Shown: positions 15,259 to 25,135 of the stretch, in pieces | Layout: each line of letters opens with the position of its first letter | Position numbering within the stretch: the stretch's first letter is position 1 | Notes under the pieces: model-generated | The model's input: the letters and a program-made list of their open reading frames with translations, nothing else | What the model was told of the DNA's origin: nothing | The model's database searches: none | DNA from: Pontibacillus halophilus JSM 076056 = DSM 19796 | GTDB lineage: Bacteria > Bacillota > Bacilli > Bacillales > BH030062 | DNA length: 64,000 nucleotides | Direction of reading: 5' to 3' | Assembly: GCF_000425205.1 (NCBI RefSeq) | Contig: NZ_AULI01000016.1 | Span: 1-64,000 of the forward strand | Program-made: the position numbers and the translations under genes

Positions 15259-16554
15259 ATGAATTCCATCAAGGTAGGATTGTGTGGGCTAGGAACAGTT
15301 GGGTCTGGGGTTGTTCACCTTCTGTACCATCATCAGGAGAAGATTATGCACGATACAGGTTCAGCTATTGAAATCAAAGGCGTGCTAGTTTCTGATTTAT
15401 CTAAAGTACGAGCGGGTGTCCCCGATGGAATAAAGCTTACTGACCAACGTGAAGATATTCTAGGTGATGATTCCATTGACCTCATTGTAGAAGTCATGGG
15501 AGGCGTTGAAGATGCGTACCAATTAATCAAGGGTGCCTTGCAGAAAGGTAAACATGTTGTAACTGCGAACAAAGACTTAATGGCTGTGCACGGGGCAGAG
15601 CTATTAGCAATTGCTAACGAGAATATGTGCGATTTAAGATACGAGGCAAGCGTAGCTGGTGGTATCCCAATTATTCGCTCCCTAACGGACGGTTTGGCCT
15701 CAGATAAAATCCATAAAGTTGTTGGAATCTTAAACGGAACGACCAATTACATCTTGACTAAGATGGTGGATGAGGGGAGGAGCTTTGAAGATGTACTGAA
15801 AGAAGCTCAAGAGTTAGGTTTCGCAGAAGCAGATCCAACTTCTGATGTTGATGGACTTGATGCAGCTAGAAAGGTAGTCCTATTAGCTACGCTTGCCTTT
15901 TCCATGCCTGTGGAACTAGAGGATGTAAGCGTAAAGGGAATTCGGAATCTTTCTTCTAGGGACATCGACTATGCAGAACAACTTGGTTATACCTTGAAAT
16001 TGGTGGGCATTGCTGCCAGGGACCAAGAACGAGTTGAGCTAAGCGTTCAACCTACGTTCATTGCGAATAATCATCCCTTAGCTTCTGTTAAGAATGAATA
16101 TAACGCTGTGTACGTATATGGCGATGCTGTAGGAGAGACGATGTTCTTCGGACCTGGTGCTGGTCAACTGCCAACTGCAACAGCAGTTGTTTCAGATGTC
16201 ATGGATGTCGTAAAGAACATTCGCTTAGGAGTAACCGGACAGTCTTCCTTCCTTCCACAGTATGAGAAGCGCCTCAAACCATCGGATGAGGTTGTTTCCA
16301 AATACTATGTAAGACTAGAAGCGAAGGATCAAACGGGAACATTTCTCGAAATTACAAACGTGTTCGCCCAGAATGAAGTGAGCTTTGATAAAATTCTTCA
16401 ATTGCCGCTCGTCTCAAATGAAAAAGCCGAAATTGTAATGGTTACCCACAGAGCGAGTGAACACCAGTTAGAACGAATTTTAAATGGGCTTGAACAATTA
16501 GATGTTGTTGAAGGGGTCTCAAGCTACTACCGAATTGAAGGGGAGGGAGCTTAG
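15259..16554 (+). CDS. hom: Homoserine dehydrogenase
   Basis: A 431-residue enzyme that reduces aspartate semialdehyde to homoserine. The N-terminal NAD(P)-binding loop is GLCGLGTVGSG near residues 6-16, the catalytic domain includes GILNGTTNYIL and LGFAEADPTSDVDG, and a C-terminal ACT domain (about residues 355-431) probably gives feedback control by threonine. The ATG at 15259 is chosen over GTG at 15250 because TGAGGAG (15244-15250) has the right spacing. It is the first gene of a tight threonine operon; the next ATG follows the TAG stop directly. Confidence 0.96.
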   Translation: MNSIKVGLCGLGTVGSGVVHLLYHHQEKIMHDTGSAIEIKGVLVSDLSKVRAGVPDGIKLTDQREDILGDDSIDLIVEVMGGVEDAYQLIKGALQKGKHVVTANKDLMAVHGAELLAIANENMCDLRYEASVAGGIPIIRSLTDGLASDKIHKVVGILNGTTNYILTKMVDEGRSFEDVLKEAQELGFAEADPTSDVDGLDAARKVVLLATLAFSMPVELEDVSVKGIRNLSSRDIDYAEQLGYTLKLVGIAARDQERVELSVQPTFIANNHPLASVKNEYNAVYVYGDAVGETMFFGPGAGQLPTATAVVSDVMDVVKNIRLGVTGQSSFLPQYEKRLKPSDEVVSKYYVRLEAKDQTGTFLEITNVFAQNEVSFDKILQLPLVSNEKAEIVMVTHRASEHQLERILNGLEQLDVVEGVSSYYRIEGEGA

Positions 16555-17616
16555 ATGGGATGGAACGGCCTGCTGCAAGCATACAAGTCATGGCTCCCTA
16601 TAACAGAGAATACACCTCTGCTGACGCTTCACGAAGGAAATACGCCCTTGATGTATTTAGAGAAGCTTTCTAAAGAATTGAACATTGAAGCCTATGCCAA
16701 AGTAGAAGGGGCGAACCCGACTGGTTCATTTAAAGATAGAGGCATGGTAATGGCGATGGCGAAAGCTTTGGAAGAAGGCTCAACTGGTGTTGTATGCGCG
16801 TCTACAGGGAACACATCCGCGTCTGCAGCAGCCTTTGCAGCTAGGGCGGGTCTTCGTTGCATCATTGTCATCCCAAATGGCAAGATTGCACAAGGGAAGC
16901 TAGCACAAGCGGTGATGTATGGGGCTGAGATCTACGCTATAGATGGGAATTTCGATAATGCGTTAACGATTGTGAAGCGGCTAGCAGAAGAAGAAGGATT
17001 AACTCTCGTAAACTCTGTAAACCCATATCGGATTGAAGGTCAAAAGACAGGAGCATTTGAAGTATGTGATGGATTAGAGAGAGCGCCTGATTCCTTCTTT
17101 ATCCCGGTTGGAAATGCTGGGAACATTACAGCGTACTGGAAAGGATTTAAAGAGTATCACGAGAAGAAGGGAACTGGTTTGCCTCGTATGTATGGTTTCG
17201 AGGCGAGCGGGTCTGCTGCGATTGTACGAAATGAAATTATAGACCAGCCAGAAACGCTCGCAACAGCAATTCGAATTGGCAACCCTGCAAGCTGGAAACA
17301 AGCTGTAGAGGCAACGGAGCAATCCGCTGGGTCTATTGGTGAAGTGACAGACGATGAAATTGTAGAAGCCTATAAGTGGCTGGCGAGAAACGAGGGAATC
17401 TTTGCTGAACCAGCATCGTGTGCATCTATAGCAGGTGTGTTCAAAGCCTATAGAAATCAACAATTCCAGCCAGGAGAAGTAGTCGTTTCTGTCCTAACCG
17501 GGAATGGTCTTAAGGACCCTGTTACTGCCGTCGATGTACATACATTTGATTCTACTGTGATTGCAAATGAGTATGAATCCGTAAAGGCAGCCGTCAAAGG
17601 GAAAGTTCTGCAATGA
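16555..17616 (+). CDS. thrC: Threonine synthase
   Basis: A 353-residue PLP enzyme converting O-phosphohomoserine to threonine. The PLP lysine is Lys60 in [10 protein letters not shown], and the phosphate-binding glycine loop is PVGNAGN. It is the compact Bacillus-type enzyme, without the extra N-terminal domain of the enteric form. The ATG immediately follows the hom stop codon and uses GGGGAGGGAG at the end of hom as its ribosome binding site. Confidence 0.96.
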   Translation: MGWNGLLQAYKSWLPITENTPLLTLHEGNTPLMYLEKLSKELNIEAYAKVEGANPTGSFKDRGMVMAMAKALEEGSTGVVCASTGNTSASAAAFAARAGLRCIIVIPNGKIAQGKLAQAVMYGAEIYAIDGNFDNALTIVKRLAEEEGLTLVNSVNPYRIEGQKTGAFEVCDGLERAPDSFFIPVGNAGNITAYWKGFKEYHEKKGTGLPRMYGFEASGSAAIVRNEIIDQPETLATAIRIGNPASWKQAVEATEQSAGSIGEVTDDEIVEAYKWLARNEGIFAEPASCASIAGVFKAYRNQQFQPGEVVVSVLTGNGLKDPVTAVDVHTFDSTVIANEYESVKAAVKGKVLQ

Positions 17617-18530
17617 AACATGACTCCCTTGTAATCACTGTACCTTGTAGCACATCTAATTTGGGACCTGGTTTCGATTCAATCGGAGTGGCTCTGAATC
17701 TTTATTTAGAAGTAGTTGCTGTACGGAGTGAGGTATGGGCTTTCCATTCAGAAACCCCCTCACTTACTAACCTACCGACTGGGACAGATAATCTTATTTA
17801 TAAAGCTGCTGAATTTACGGCTTGTAGGTATGGGAAGACTTTGCGACCTTATCGGGTGTCAATTTCAAGTACGATCCCGATGGCGAGAGGGTTGGGGAGC
17901 AGTGCAGCTGCAATTGTAGCCGGTATTGAACTTGCTAACAAGTCGCTAGGTCTGCAATTGACAGATAGAAACAAAGCACTATTGGCAAGCGAATATGAAG
18001 GTCATCCGGACAATGTAGTGCCGTCCATTGTAGGTGGGGGAGTCGTTGCACATTATGAGGAAGGTCAAATTGAATGGGTGAGTGTGCCTTTATCTCGAGC
18101 TTCCTTTGTGGCTGTTGTTCCTTCTTATGAATTGAGCACAACGCAGTCACGGCAGGCGTTACCTCCTTCATTTGCGTTTCAGAAGTCGGTGTATCAAAGC
18201 TCGGTAAGTAACATACTTGTGGGGGCTTTAATGACTGAACGATACGACTTGATTGGAGAGTTTATGGGGAAGGATGTGTTTCATCAACCGTATCGGAAAC
18301 GCTTCATTCCTCATTTTGACCGTATTTATGACTACATGGGTGAGTGGGCATACGGGACATTTCTAAGTGGGGCTGGTCCAACGATGCTTAGCCTTCTAAA
18401 GGAACCAGCTAAGATCGATGAGGTAAATCGATGGCAAGAGGATTTCCCACAATTCCAATGGATCCCTCTATCTGTAAGCAATAGTGGGGTTGAAGTAATC
18501 CCAAATAAAAAAGCAGCTGGCACATCGTAG
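17613..18530 (+). CDS. thrB: Homoserine kinase
   Basis: A 305-residue GHMP-family kinase that phosphorylates homoserine for threonine synthase. The ATP-binding motif is [12 protein letters not shown] near residues 89-100 and the N-terminal motif is [12 protein letters not shown]. The C-terminal GHMP motif is [12 protein letters not shown]. Its ATG overlaps the thrC stop by four bases (ATGA), so translation is coupled. The stop codon lies within the following terminator hairpin. Confidence 0.95.
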   Translation: MKHDSLVITVPCSTSNLGPGFDSIGVALNLYLEVVAVRSEVWAFHSETPSLTNLPTGTDNLIYKAAEFTACRYGKTLRPYRVSISSTIPMARGLGSSAAAIVAGIELANKSLGLQLTDRNKALLASEYEGHPDNVVPSIVGGGVVAHYEEGQIEWVSVPLSRASFVAVVPSYELSTTQSRQALPPSFAFQKSVYQSSVSNILVGALMTERYDLIGEFMGKDVFHQPYRKRFIPHFDRIYDYMGEWAYGTFLSGAGPTMLSLLKEPAKIDEVNRWQEDFPQFQWIPLSVSNSGVEVIPNKKAAGTS

Positions 18531-18540
18531 CCAGCTGCTT
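18511..18540. terminator. Bidirectional terminator between thrB and yutI
   Basis: AAGCAGCTGGC (18511-18521) pairs perfectly with GCCAGCTGCTT (18530-18540), with an A-run to the left. The thrB stop codon lies in the loop and first base of the arm. Confidence 0.85.
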
Positions 18541-18549
18541 CTGTCATTA

Positions 18550-18774
18550 TTAAAAGACTTGCTCTACTTCGTAAATACCAGGGACCTGTTCGGTCAACGC
18601 GCGTTCAATCCCAGCTTTCAAAGTGATTGTCGAACTTGGGCAGCTTCCGCAAGCACCCATAAGACGTAGGCGTACAATGCCTTCTTCTACATCCACGAGT
18701 TCTACGTCTCCACCGTCACGTAGTAAGAAGGGACGAAGTTTATTCAATACTTCTTGAACCTGTTCATTCATCAT
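18550..18774 (-). CDS. yutI: NifU-like Fe-S scaffold protein YutI
   Basis: A 74-residue protein made of a single NifU C-terminal (Nfu) domain. The cluster-binding CxxC is in [10 protein letters not shown]. Nfu proteins carry and deliver Fe-S clusters. Nearby Fe-S or thiol-related genes (yuzD, yuzB, lipA, yutM) fit this. The start at 18774 has AAAGGAG seven bases upstream; the neighbouring ATG at 18771 is also possible. Confidence 0.92.
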   Translation of the reverse strand: MMNEQVQEVLNKLRPFLLRDGGDVELVDVEEGIVRLRLMGACGSCPSSTITLKAGIERALTEQVPGIYEVEQVF

Positions 18775-18871
18775 CCATCTTCTCCTTTCTTAATATCTAT
18801 TATAAAATGGAATCAACGAAAAATCTATGTTTACATCGATTTTTCATCGTCGTCGTTGTCAGTTACTATGT

Positions 18872-18886
18872 TGAGAACGATTATCA
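18872..18886 (+). promoter_or_regulatory. Possible Fur box upstream of yuzD
   Basis: TGAGAAC-G-ATTATCA matches the 7-1-7 Fur consensus TGATAAT-N-ATTATCA in 12 of 14 positions, with a perfect right half. It lies 60 bases before yuzD and 98 bases before yutI, which diverge. Confidence 0.4.
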
Positions 18887-18945
18887 TTTTATCGCGTTTT
18901 GTGCGTTTTGTAAATTACTTGGAATTTTAGTGGAGGGGTGATGGG

Positions 18946-19278
18946 ATGAGTCAAACGATTATAGAAGTGTACGGGGCAGAACAGCTATGCGCAAGTTGTG
19001 TCAATCTTCCAAGCTCTACAGAAACATATGATTGGATCCAAGCAGCAATTGGGCGAACATTTGAGACGGAAGACATTGCGTTTAGCTACGTGGATATTCA
19101 CAAGCCTCTAAAGGAAGCAGAGAGAAGCTTTGCACAACGTATCTTGAACGATGAATACTATTATCCAGTGGTCCTCGTCAATGGCAAGGTGGTAGGTGAG
19201 GGAAATCCAAGATTGAAATCCATCTACAAAGCACTCGAAGATGCTGGCATAGAGCGGATACGAGACGATAGAAGGTAG
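18946..19278 (+). CDS. yuzD: YuzD family thioredoxin-like protein (DUF1462)
   Basis: A 110-residue protein of the YuzD family. It has a CxxC (CASC, about residues 16-19) near the N-terminus and a C-terminal part (YYYPVVLVNGKVVGEGNPRLKSI) with the cis-proline-like layout of a thioredoxin fold. Its substrate is not known. The start ATG at 18946 follows GGAGGGGTGATGG. It diverges from yutI, and a Fur-like site lies between them. Confidence 0.88.
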   Translation: MSQTIIEVYGAEQLCASCVNLPSSTETYDWIQAAIGRTFETEDIAFSYVDIHKPLKEAERSFAQRILNDEYYYPVVLVNGKVVGEGNPRLKSIYKALEDAGIERIRDDRR

Positions 19279-19361
19279 AAGCACGAACGTTGTTTTCCTA
19301 ATAGTGTTATGGTAGCATGACCTATGAGTAGGGGATTCATCATGAATGAAGAGGTGAAATG

Positions 19362-19598
19362 ATGGGTCCAATTATAGAATTTTGTATGAATAATTTAGCC
19401 AGTGGATCTGAACGTGCAAGAGAACTGTTAGAGAAAGATCCTGAGCTTGATGTTATAGAATATGGTTGTCTTAGTCACTGTGGCCTTTGCGCCCAGTCCC
19501 TGTTTGCTTTAGTCAATGGGGATCGTGTAACAGGAGAAACTCCTGAGGAATTGGTGGAAAATGTTTATAAGCATATGGAAGAGAATCCCCTGTTCTAA
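19362..19598 (+). CDS. yuzB: YuzB family protein (DUF1450)
   Basis: A 78-residue protein starting [12 protein letters not shown] with a Cys-rich centre ([13 protein letters not shown]). This is the YuzB/DUF1450 family, ferredoxin-like in layout and of unknown function. Two ATGs lie in tandem; the second (19362) suits the GAGGTGA at 19351-19357 and gives 78 residues, the B. subtilis length. A terminator follows at 19626. Confidence 0.9.
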   Translation: MGPIIEFCMNNLASGSERARELLEKDPELDVIEYGCLSHCGLCAQSLFALVNGDRVTGETPEELVENVYKHMEENPLF

Positions 19599-19623
19599 AG
19601 AGCCGCTATTATCTAGAATAGCA

Positions 19624-19653
19624 AGGCGATGCCAATCAGGCATCGCTTTCTTT
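19624..19653 (+). terminator. Terminator after yuzB
   Basis: GCGATGCC (19626-19633) pairs perfectly with GGCATCGC (19639-19646), followed by TTTCTTTAT. Confidence 0.88.
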
Positions 19654-19817
19654 ATAAGGAGAATTTTCGCAATATAGTCACTATTGCTATGATTACTAAC
19701 TATATGAACTGTTTTATACATACAAGTTTACATGAATAAGGATATATTGTTAAAATATTTACAGGTGTTTTTAGCAAGATAAAGGATTCAGACTAAAGAA
19801 AGAGGGTAAAGTTTCCA

Positions 19818-20636
19818 ATGGGAGAAGTTTGGTATTTCATAGACTCAGGTAATGCCTCCCCTGAATGGAATATGGCGTTAGACGAGAAACTAGTAAGTTG
19901 GCATAGTGAGGGGAAGATTCCGCCAGTTATACGATTTTACGGTTGGAACCCTGCTACACTATCTGTCGGATATTTTCAAAAGTTAAAAGGCAAAATCGAC
20001 CTTGAAGCAGTGGAGAAGCATGGATATGGATTAGTAAGAAGACCAACGGGTGGCCGAGCGGTCTTACATGATAAAGAGTTAACATATAGCGTTATTGTTT
20101 CAGAGAAACATGAAGCCATGCCTAAAACGGTTACGGAAGCTTACCGTGTCATTTCAGAAGGACTGTTAAACGGCTTTCGTAACTTAGATATTCAGGCTGA
20201 TTTCTCTATACCTGAAGGGAAGCTCCAACAGACTGGTTCTGCCGTTTGCTTTGAAGAACCTTCTTGGTATGAACTGATTGTTGAAGGTAGAAAGGCAGCG
20301 GGTAGTGCACAATCCAGGCAAAAAGGTGTCATCCTTCAACATGGTTCGATACCAATTGAAGTGGACGATGTGGCGCTATTCGATATGTTTATCTATCCGA
20401 ATGAGCGTGTGAAAGAACGCGCACGTAAAGCATTCGGAGGGAAAGCAGCTGCGATTAATGAAGTGGCAGCCACGCCAAAAAGCTTAGAGGAAGTCAAATC
20501 AGCATTTAAACAAGGATTTGCTGCTGGATTAGATATCGAGTTAGAGCATTATACGTTAACAGAAGAACAAATTGAGGAAGTAAATGAGCTAGCTATCAAT
20601 CGGTATAAGTCTGACGAATGGACATACTATCGTTAG
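19818..20636 (+). CDS. lipM: Octanoyl-ACP:protein octanoyltransferase LipM
   Basis: A 272-residue enzyme of the biotin/lipoate ligase fold. It moves octanoate from ACP to the lipoyl domain of GcvH. The acyl-enzyme Cys134 is in [13 protein letters not shown] and the conserved Lys149 in [21 protein letters not shown] is the substrate loop. The match to LipM rather than LipL or LplJ rests on these motifs and near-identical stretches such as [17 protein letters not shown]. It lies 30 bases upstream of lipA, which completes the next step of lipoate synthesis. Confidence 0.93.
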   Translation: MGEVWYFIDSGNASPEWNMALDEKLVSWHSEGKIPPVIRFYGWNPATLSVGYFQKLKGKIDLEAVEKHGYGLVRRPTGGRAVLHDKELTYSVIVSEKHEAMPKTVTEAYRVISEGLLNGFRNLDIQADFSIPEGKLQQTGSAVCFEEPSWYELIVEGRKAAGSAQSRQKGVILQHGSIPIEVDDVALFDMFIYPNERVKERARKAFGGKAAAINEVAATPKSLEEVKSAFKQGFAAGLDIELEHYTLTEEQIEEVNELAINRYKSDEWTYYR

Positions 20637-20666
20637 GTAAACGTAAGCGAATAGAGGAGTGTTATC

Positions 20667-21611
20667 ATGCCAAAGTATGAGCATAAGAGAAAACCAGAAT
20701 GGTTAAATATTCAAGTGAAAACGAACAAGACTTACAACCGCATGAAAAAGATGATGCGCGAACGTGGCTTACATACAGTCTGTGAAGAGGCAAGATGCCC
20801 GAACATTCATGAATGCTGGAGTGAACGTAAGACTGCCACATTTATGATCTTAGGTGATACTTGTACACGTGGTTGCCGCTTCTGTGCGGTTAAGACAGGT
20901 CTACCTAATGAATTAGATCGACAAGAACCAGAAAAAGTAGCAGAGTCCGTAGAAATTATGGAGTTGAAGCACGCCGTAGTAACGGCTGTTGCCCGTGATG
21001 ATTTAGATGACGGTGGTGCATTTATTTTCGCTGAGACCGTTCGTGCGATTCACCGCCGTATGCCTGGGACAACAGTTGAAGTTCTTCCATCCGATATGAA
21101 AGGGGACTATGAGAGTCTACATACCCTCATGGATGCAGGACCAGATATCTTTAACCACAATATTGAAACCGTACGTCGTCTTACACCAACTGTACGTTCT
21201 AAAGCGACCTACGACCGCTCTCTTGAACTACTTAAACGAGTGAAAGAAGTGGCACCGAACACACCTACAAAATCAAGCATTATGGTAGGACTTGGGGAGA
21301 CAAAAGAAGAAATTATTCAAGCGATGGACGACCTTCGTGCTCATGATGTAGATATCATGACGATCGGCCAGTACTTGCAGCCGACGAAGAAGCATCTAAA
21401 TGTAGAACGTTACTACCATCCGGATGAATTTGAGGAGCTTCGTCAAATTGCCATGTCCAAAGGATTTACGCATTGCCAAGCTGGCCCTCTTGTTCGTTCT
21501 TCTTACCACGCAGATGAGCAAGTAAACGCAAGCTCTGCCCAGCGTCGTATTAAGTATATGAAGGGGTATGAAGAGCAACACGAAACAGAATTAGACCAAG
21601 TGAACTTCTAA
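20667..21611 (+). CDS. lipA: Lipoyl synthase
   Basis: A 314-residue radical-SAM enzyme that inserts two sulfurs into protein-bound octanoate. The auxiliary [4Fe-4S] cluster ligands are Cys39, Cys44 and Cys50, and the SAM cluster ligands are Cys66, Cys70 and Cys73 (CTRGCRFC). ATG at 20667 follows GAGGAGTG. It is in an apparent operon with lipM. In B. subtilis lipA lies near lytH and yutC, so its place here is different. Confidence 0.96.
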   Translation: MPKYEHKRKPEWLNIQVKTNKTYNRMKKMMRERGLHTVCEEARCPNIHECWSERKTATFMILGDTCTRGCRFCAVKTGLPNELDRQEPEKVAESVEIMELKHAVVTAVARDDLDDGGAFIFAETVRAIHRRMPGTTVEVLPSDMKGDYESLHTLMDAGPDIFNHNIETVRRLTPTVRSKATYDRSLELLKRVKEVAPNTPTKSSIMVGLGETKEEIIQAMDDLRAHDVDIMTIGQYLQPTKKHLNVERYYHPDEFEELRQIAMSKGFTHCQAGPLVRSSYHADEQVNASSAQRRIKYMKGYEEQHETELDQVNF

Positions 21612-21620
21612 GAATACTAA

Positions 21621-21660
21621 AATACCGGATTCCAACTTTAATTGGAGTCCGGTATTTTTA
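21621..21660. terminator. Bidirectional terminator between lipA and the DUF2225 gene
   Basis: A 15-bp stem, 21621-21635 with 21642-21656 (one wobble), loop of 6, ends in TTTTTA; it also overlaps the region just after the minus-strand gene's stop. Confidence 0.92.
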
Positions 21661-22365
21661 TTGTGCGAGGGAGCGCTGTAGCTTTTGGTCTTCGCGTGTT
21701 TGATACCACTGGTCCCGAGCCAATTCTACAATCTTCGGATCAAATACAGTATTCTTCTGTTGGATCACTTTAGAGAAGTAAAATACAGCCGATGCGTGTT
21801 CTCCTAGTCGTCTCTTGCATTCTCCAATTAAGTAAAGAATCTTGAGTGGATTCATCTCAGTAGAATGACGGTCTGACTCTGAATAAGCACGCTCATAGCT
21901 TGTTACAGTTAACCTCATAAACCGCTTTTCCTGTTCTTTCATATCCAATTTCCGATATAGCCAGACTAATCGTAAATAAAGTCCTGCTAGCACAACGGAT
22001 TTTTCTTTCTTTAACGTTGCTGTATAGACAGCTAGCTTATAAGTATGAATAGCATCTTCTAGTGAGCGTTCATGTGAGAAATCTTGTGTACGATACTTGT
22101 CAACTAGGTTGGATTTTATCTCTCTCTTCGTACCTGGCGGAAACCAGGGGGAAAACTGGTCAGTAGAGGTGAATCCGCAACTTGGACATACAAATGTGTT
22201 ATAAAGAACCGGGTCGTAACGCTCAACTTTGTAGTACGTGCAAAAATCAGAATCCGTAACTACAGGTGTTGTAAAGCGGGACCGAACTTTCTTAGTAGGA
22301 TAAGTCGTTGAACAAAAGGTGCAAGTGATCTGCTTGTCATATAATGGTTCTATAGACGGATTCAT
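21658..22365 (-). CDS. DUF2225 family protein with zinc-ribbon and helical repeats
   Basis: A 235-residue protein matching DUF2225. An N-terminal Cys pair (CTFC, near residue 15) and a second pair (CPSC) form a likely zinc ribbon. A TPR-like helical part follows (LYLRLVWLYRKL, ILYLIGECKRRLGEH, AVFYFSKVIQ). Function is unknown. The ATG at 22365 has GGAG eight bases upstream; the open frame before it runs through the promoter region. It is transcribed away from dapF. Confidence 0.85.
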   Translation of the reverse strand: MNPSIEPLYDKQITCTFCSTTYPTKKVRSRFTTPVVTDSDFCTYYKVERYDPVLYNTFVCPSCGFTSTDQFSPWFPPGTKREIKSNLVDKYRTQDFSHERSLEDAIHTYKLAVYTATLKKEKSVVLAGLYLRLVWLYRKLDMKEQEKRFMRLTVTSYERAYSESDRHSTEMNPLKILYLIGECKRRLGEHASAVFYFSKVIQQKNTVFDPKIVELARDQWYQTREDQKLQRSLAQ

Positions 22366-22396
22366 TATACCAACTCCATGTACAAGGTATAGGTAT

Positions 22397-22425
22397 AATA
22401 TACTAAAAGGGGTAAATGGTCGCAA
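22397..22425 (-). promoter_or_regulatory. Promoter of the DUF2225 gene
   Basis: On the minus strand TTGCGA (22420-22425), 17-base spacer, TATATT (22397-22402), 32 bases before the start codon. Confidence 0.6.
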
Positions 22426-22456
22426 TCTTAATTAATTGAAGTTTCAAACACAATCA

Positions 22457-22485
22457 TTCAAATAAAGAGAAAATTCTTCTATACT
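22457..22485 (+). promoter_or_regulatory. Promoter of dapF
   Basis: TTCAAA (22457-22462), 17-base spacer, TATACT (22480-22485), 35 bases before the dapF start. Confidence 0.55.
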
Positions 22486-22519
22486 AATACAAAGGAACAT
22501 CAGAGGAGGAACGTACGAA

Positions 22520-23380
22520 ATGGAAATTCCATATACAAAAATGCACGGGTTAGGGAATAGCTACATTTACTTGAACTTATATGATATAGATCTAAGTGAA
22601 GAAGAATTAGCACCTCTTGCGATAAAGGTAGCAGATGTAAATACAGGTATTGGGGCAGACGGAATGATTCTGATTCATCCAACTGAGGAAGCCGATGTCG
22701 GAATGAGAATCTTCAACAAGGATGGTTCTGAAGGAAAGAACTGTGGCAATGGTTTGCGCTGCGTGGCTAAATACGCTTACGAGAATAGCCTTGTTCATAA
22801 AGAAACTTTCACCATTGAAACGAAAGCTGGATTTGTTACCGCTGAAGTTCATGTACAGGACGGGGCGGTCTCAACGGTAACGGTAGATATGGGGGAACCA
22901 AAACTTCAACGACCGGAAATCCCAATGGTCGGAGAAGACGTGAAGGTGATCTCTGAACCATTTGAGACGAGTCAAGGTGTGTATGACGTTACAGCTGTAT
23001 CTATGGGGAATCCACACGCAGTCTTTTATGTAGAGGATATTGAGGGTGCTCCTCTATATGAACTAGGGCCAGAGATTACGGATGACAAGCGCTTCCCAGA
23101 AGGTGTGAATGTAGAATTTGTACAAGTTGCATCAACTACAGAATTGCACTTTCGCGTTTGGGAGCGTGGGTCAGGAGTCACTCAAGCTTGTGGTACAGGA
23201 GCATGTGCAGCAGCAGTGTCTTCTGTATTAAATGGTTACTGTAACGTTGGAGAGCCTATAACCGTTCATCTAGCTGGTGGTGATTTAATCATCAAATGGG
23301 ATGAAGAGAACCATGTATGGATGACGGGGGCAGCGGAGACAGTAGCAACGGGTGTCTATTATTGGAAACAGGAAAATTGA
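22520..23380 (+). CDS. dapF: Diaminopimelate epimerase
   Basis: A 286-residue enzyme that interconverts LL- and meso-diaminopimelate, the last step before lysine and the source of the peptidoglycan cross-linking residue. The two active-site cysteines are Cys75 in KNCGNGLRC and Cys224 in [14 protein letters not shown] at 22520 follows AGAGGAGGAACG. It stands alone with its own promoter, and yutM follows after 59 bases. Confidence 0.95.
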   Translation: MEIPYTKMHGLGNSYIYLNLYDIDLSEEELAPLAIKVADVNTGIGADGMILIHPTEEADVGMRIFNKDGSEGKNCGNGLRCVAKYAYENSLVHKETFTIETKAGFVTAEVHVQDGAVSTVTVDMGEPKLQRPEIPMVGEDVKVISEPFETSQGVYDVTAVSMGNPHAVFYVEDIEGAPLYELGPEITDDKRFPEGVNVEFVQVASTTELHFRVWERGSGVTQACGTGACAAAVSSVLNGYCNVGEPITVHLAGGDLIIKWDEENHVWMTGAAETVATGVYYWKQEN

Positions 23381-23439
23381 AACATGCGGAAGATATCTTG
23401 TATACTGACAGTAAGATGTAAATGAAGGAGGGTATCAGG

Positions 23440-23796
23440 ATGCTATTGAACATTACGGATAGTGCGAGTCTTCAAATCCAAGAAATGATGAAGGATGAAG
23501 AAGAAAACGTCCTGCTCCGATTCGGTGTAAAAGGTGGAGGCTGTAGCGGTCTTTCCTATGCAATGGGATTCGATTACGAACAAAAGGAAACGGACCAAAC
23601 GTTTGAAGCGAACGGAATTTCAGTAATTATGAATAAAGAAGATGCAGCGCTTGTCGAAGGAACAACCATTGATTTCAAACAGAACATGATGGGCGGCGGA
23701 TTTACAATTGATAATCCAAACGCGATTGCATCATGCGGTTGTGGATCGTCCTTTAAGACGGCGTCAAACGCTGGTACACCATCTGAGAATTGCTAA
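23440..23796 (+). CDS. yutM: A-type Fe-S carrier YutM (HesB/IscA family)
   Basis: A 118-residue HesB/IscA-type protein. The three cluster cysteines are in GGGCSGLSY and the C-terminal CGCGSSF. A-type carriers deliver Fe-S clusters to client enzymes. The ATG at 23440 has AAGGAGGG (23425-23432) seven bases upstream, better than the ATG at 23422. It may be cotranscribed with dapF, and it ends in a terminator at 23806. Confidence 0.93.
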   Translation: MLLNITDSASLQIQEMMKDEEENVLLRFGVKGGGCSGLSYAMGFDYEQKETDQTFEANGISVIMNKEDAALVEGTTIDFKQNMMGGGFTIDNPNAIASCGCGSSFKTASNAGTPSENC

Positions 23797-23805
23797 CAAC
23801 TCTTC

Positions 23806-23840
23806 AACCTTCTCCAATCCAATTGGGGGAGGTTTTTTTA
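23806..23840 (+). terminator. Terminator after yutM
   Basis: AACCTTCTCCAAT (23806-23818) pairs with ATTGGGGGAGGTT (23822-23834, two wobbles), followed by a T-run. The T-run contains the stop codon of a small minus-strand gene. Confidence 0.88.
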
Positions 23841-23933
23841 TGGTTCATGGGGATGGTCATCCTCATAAGTAAACCAATTGGTGAGTTGCTCAACTCCGTT
23901 ACCGATAAGAAATAAGGCATAGAACCAGCTCAT
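23838..23933 (-). CDS. 31-residue small membrane-like protein, unrecognised
   Basis: A short ORF on the minus strand codes MSWFYALFLIGNGVEQLTNW followed by an acidic, His-rich tail (TYEDDHPHEP). GGAGGG (23940-23945) lies six bases before the ATG, an ideal ribosome binding site. The first 12 residues are hydrophobic and may sit in the membrane. It runs into the yutM terminator from the other side. I do not know the family. It is too short for most gene finders but is well supported by its RBS and plausible composition. Confidence 0.65.
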   Translation of the reverse strand: MSWFYALFLIGNGVEQLTNWFTYEDDHPHEP

Positions 23934-24093
23934 TCGAATCCCTCCATTCTTTCTATTCTCTTAGAAAGCAACTTGAAAACGAAAGGTTATCTGGTTATTA
24001 TCTCCTTAAATTTAATAAAGTAAGCACGAAAGCACTTGAATGGTAAATGGTAGTGGCTTACTTTAGCGCTCGAGTGTCCTATACGAATAGAGA

Positions 24094-24123
24094 AAACGCC
24101 TGTTCCTAATGGAACAGGCGTTT
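24094..24123 (-). terminator. Terminator after yumC
   Basis: AAACGCCTGTTCC (24094-24106) pairs perfectly with GGAACAGGCGTTT (24111-24123), loop of 4; on the minus strand it is followed by TTCTC, just past the yumC stop. Confidence 0.9.
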
Positions 24124-24130
24124 CAACGTT

Positions 24131-25135
24131 CTATTGTCCAAATAATGAGGTAGAGTGTTTCGGCTGAACTTTCGCTTCTGGGTCCATGTAGGCCTTCGCG
24201 TTGTTGACCGCCGTTGGGCCTTCACCGAATCCTGATGCGATTAGTTTCACTTTACCAGGGTAAGTAGCAATGTCACCAGCAGCGTAAATACCAGGGATGT
24301 TCGTCTCCATGCGAGTATTGACTACGATGCTGTTCTTCTCAAGTTCTAACTCCCATTCCTTTATCGGTCCAAGGGAAGAGACGAATCCGTAGTTTACGAT
24401 TACAGAATCAACATCAATCGTTTCAACTCTGTCTCCTTTAGATTCTTTCAGTACAACTTGCTCGACTTTGTCTGTACCGATTAACTCTTGTGGTGAGAAA
24501 GGCGTCATGATGTTAATGCTTGAATTACGCAATTGCTCTACACTATGCTCGTGTGCGCGGAATTTATCACGACGGTGGACGATGGTAACGGATTTCGCAA
24601 TTGGCTCAAGCATAAGCGCCCAGTCTACTGCTGAGTCTCCGCCGCCTAGCACCATCACATTTTGTCCTGCGTATTGTTGCATATCTTCAACATGGTAGTG
24701 AAGATTCTTTCCTTCAAATTCACGAGAACCTTCAAGTTCAATGCGACGTGGTTGGAAGGCTCCATTTCCTGCTGTCACAATGATTGTACGTGTGTAATGT
24801 ACAACCTTATTTGTTGTCAGCTTAATGGTTCCATCTTCTAAACGCTCTACAGTTTGTACTTCTTCTTCAAGGGCGATCGCAGGGTCAAACTGACCAGCTT
24901 GTTCTTTTAAGTTGTCTACTAGCTCTTGAGCTTGTACTTTAGGGAAACCAGCTACGTCATAAATATATTTTTCAGGGTACAATGCGGACAGTTGTCCTCC
25001 AAGTTGAGGAAGACTTTCAATAATTTTCACGCTTGCCTGTCGCATTCCTCCATAAAAGGCTGTAAATAAACCGACGGGGCCGCCGCCGATAATGGTAATA
25101 TCATATACTTGATCTGACACGACATAATCCTCCAT
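24131..25135 (-). CDS. yumC: Ferredoxin/flavodoxin-NADP+ reductase YumC
   Basis: A 334-residue thioredoxin-reductase-like FAD enzyme that lacks the CxxC redox pair, as expected for the YumC class of ferredoxin-NADP+ reductase. The FAD motif is [10 protein letters not shown] near residues 15-24 and the NADPH motif is [13 protein letters not shown] near 161. The C-terminal FAD motif is [12 protein letters not shown]. It passes electrons between NADPH and ferredoxin or flavodoxin. The start ATG at 25135 is preceded by GAAGAATGGAGG. Confidence 0.94.
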   Translation of the reverse strand: MEDYVVSDQVYDITIIGGGPVGLFTAFYGGMRQASVKIIESLPQLGGQLSALYPEKYIYDVAGFPKVQAQELVDNLKEQAGQFDPAIALEEEVQTVERLEDGTIKLTTNKVVHYTRTIIVTAGNGAFQPRRIELEGSREFEGKNLHYHVEDMQQYAGQNVMVLGGGDSAVDWALMLEPIAKSVTIVHRRDKFRAHEHSVEQLRNSSINIMTPFSPQELIGTDKVEQVVLKESKGDRVETIDVDSVIVNYGFVSSLGPIKEWELELEKNSIVVNTRMETNIPGIYAAGDIATYPGKVKLIASGFGEGPTAVNNAKAYMDPEAKVQPKHSTSLFGQ

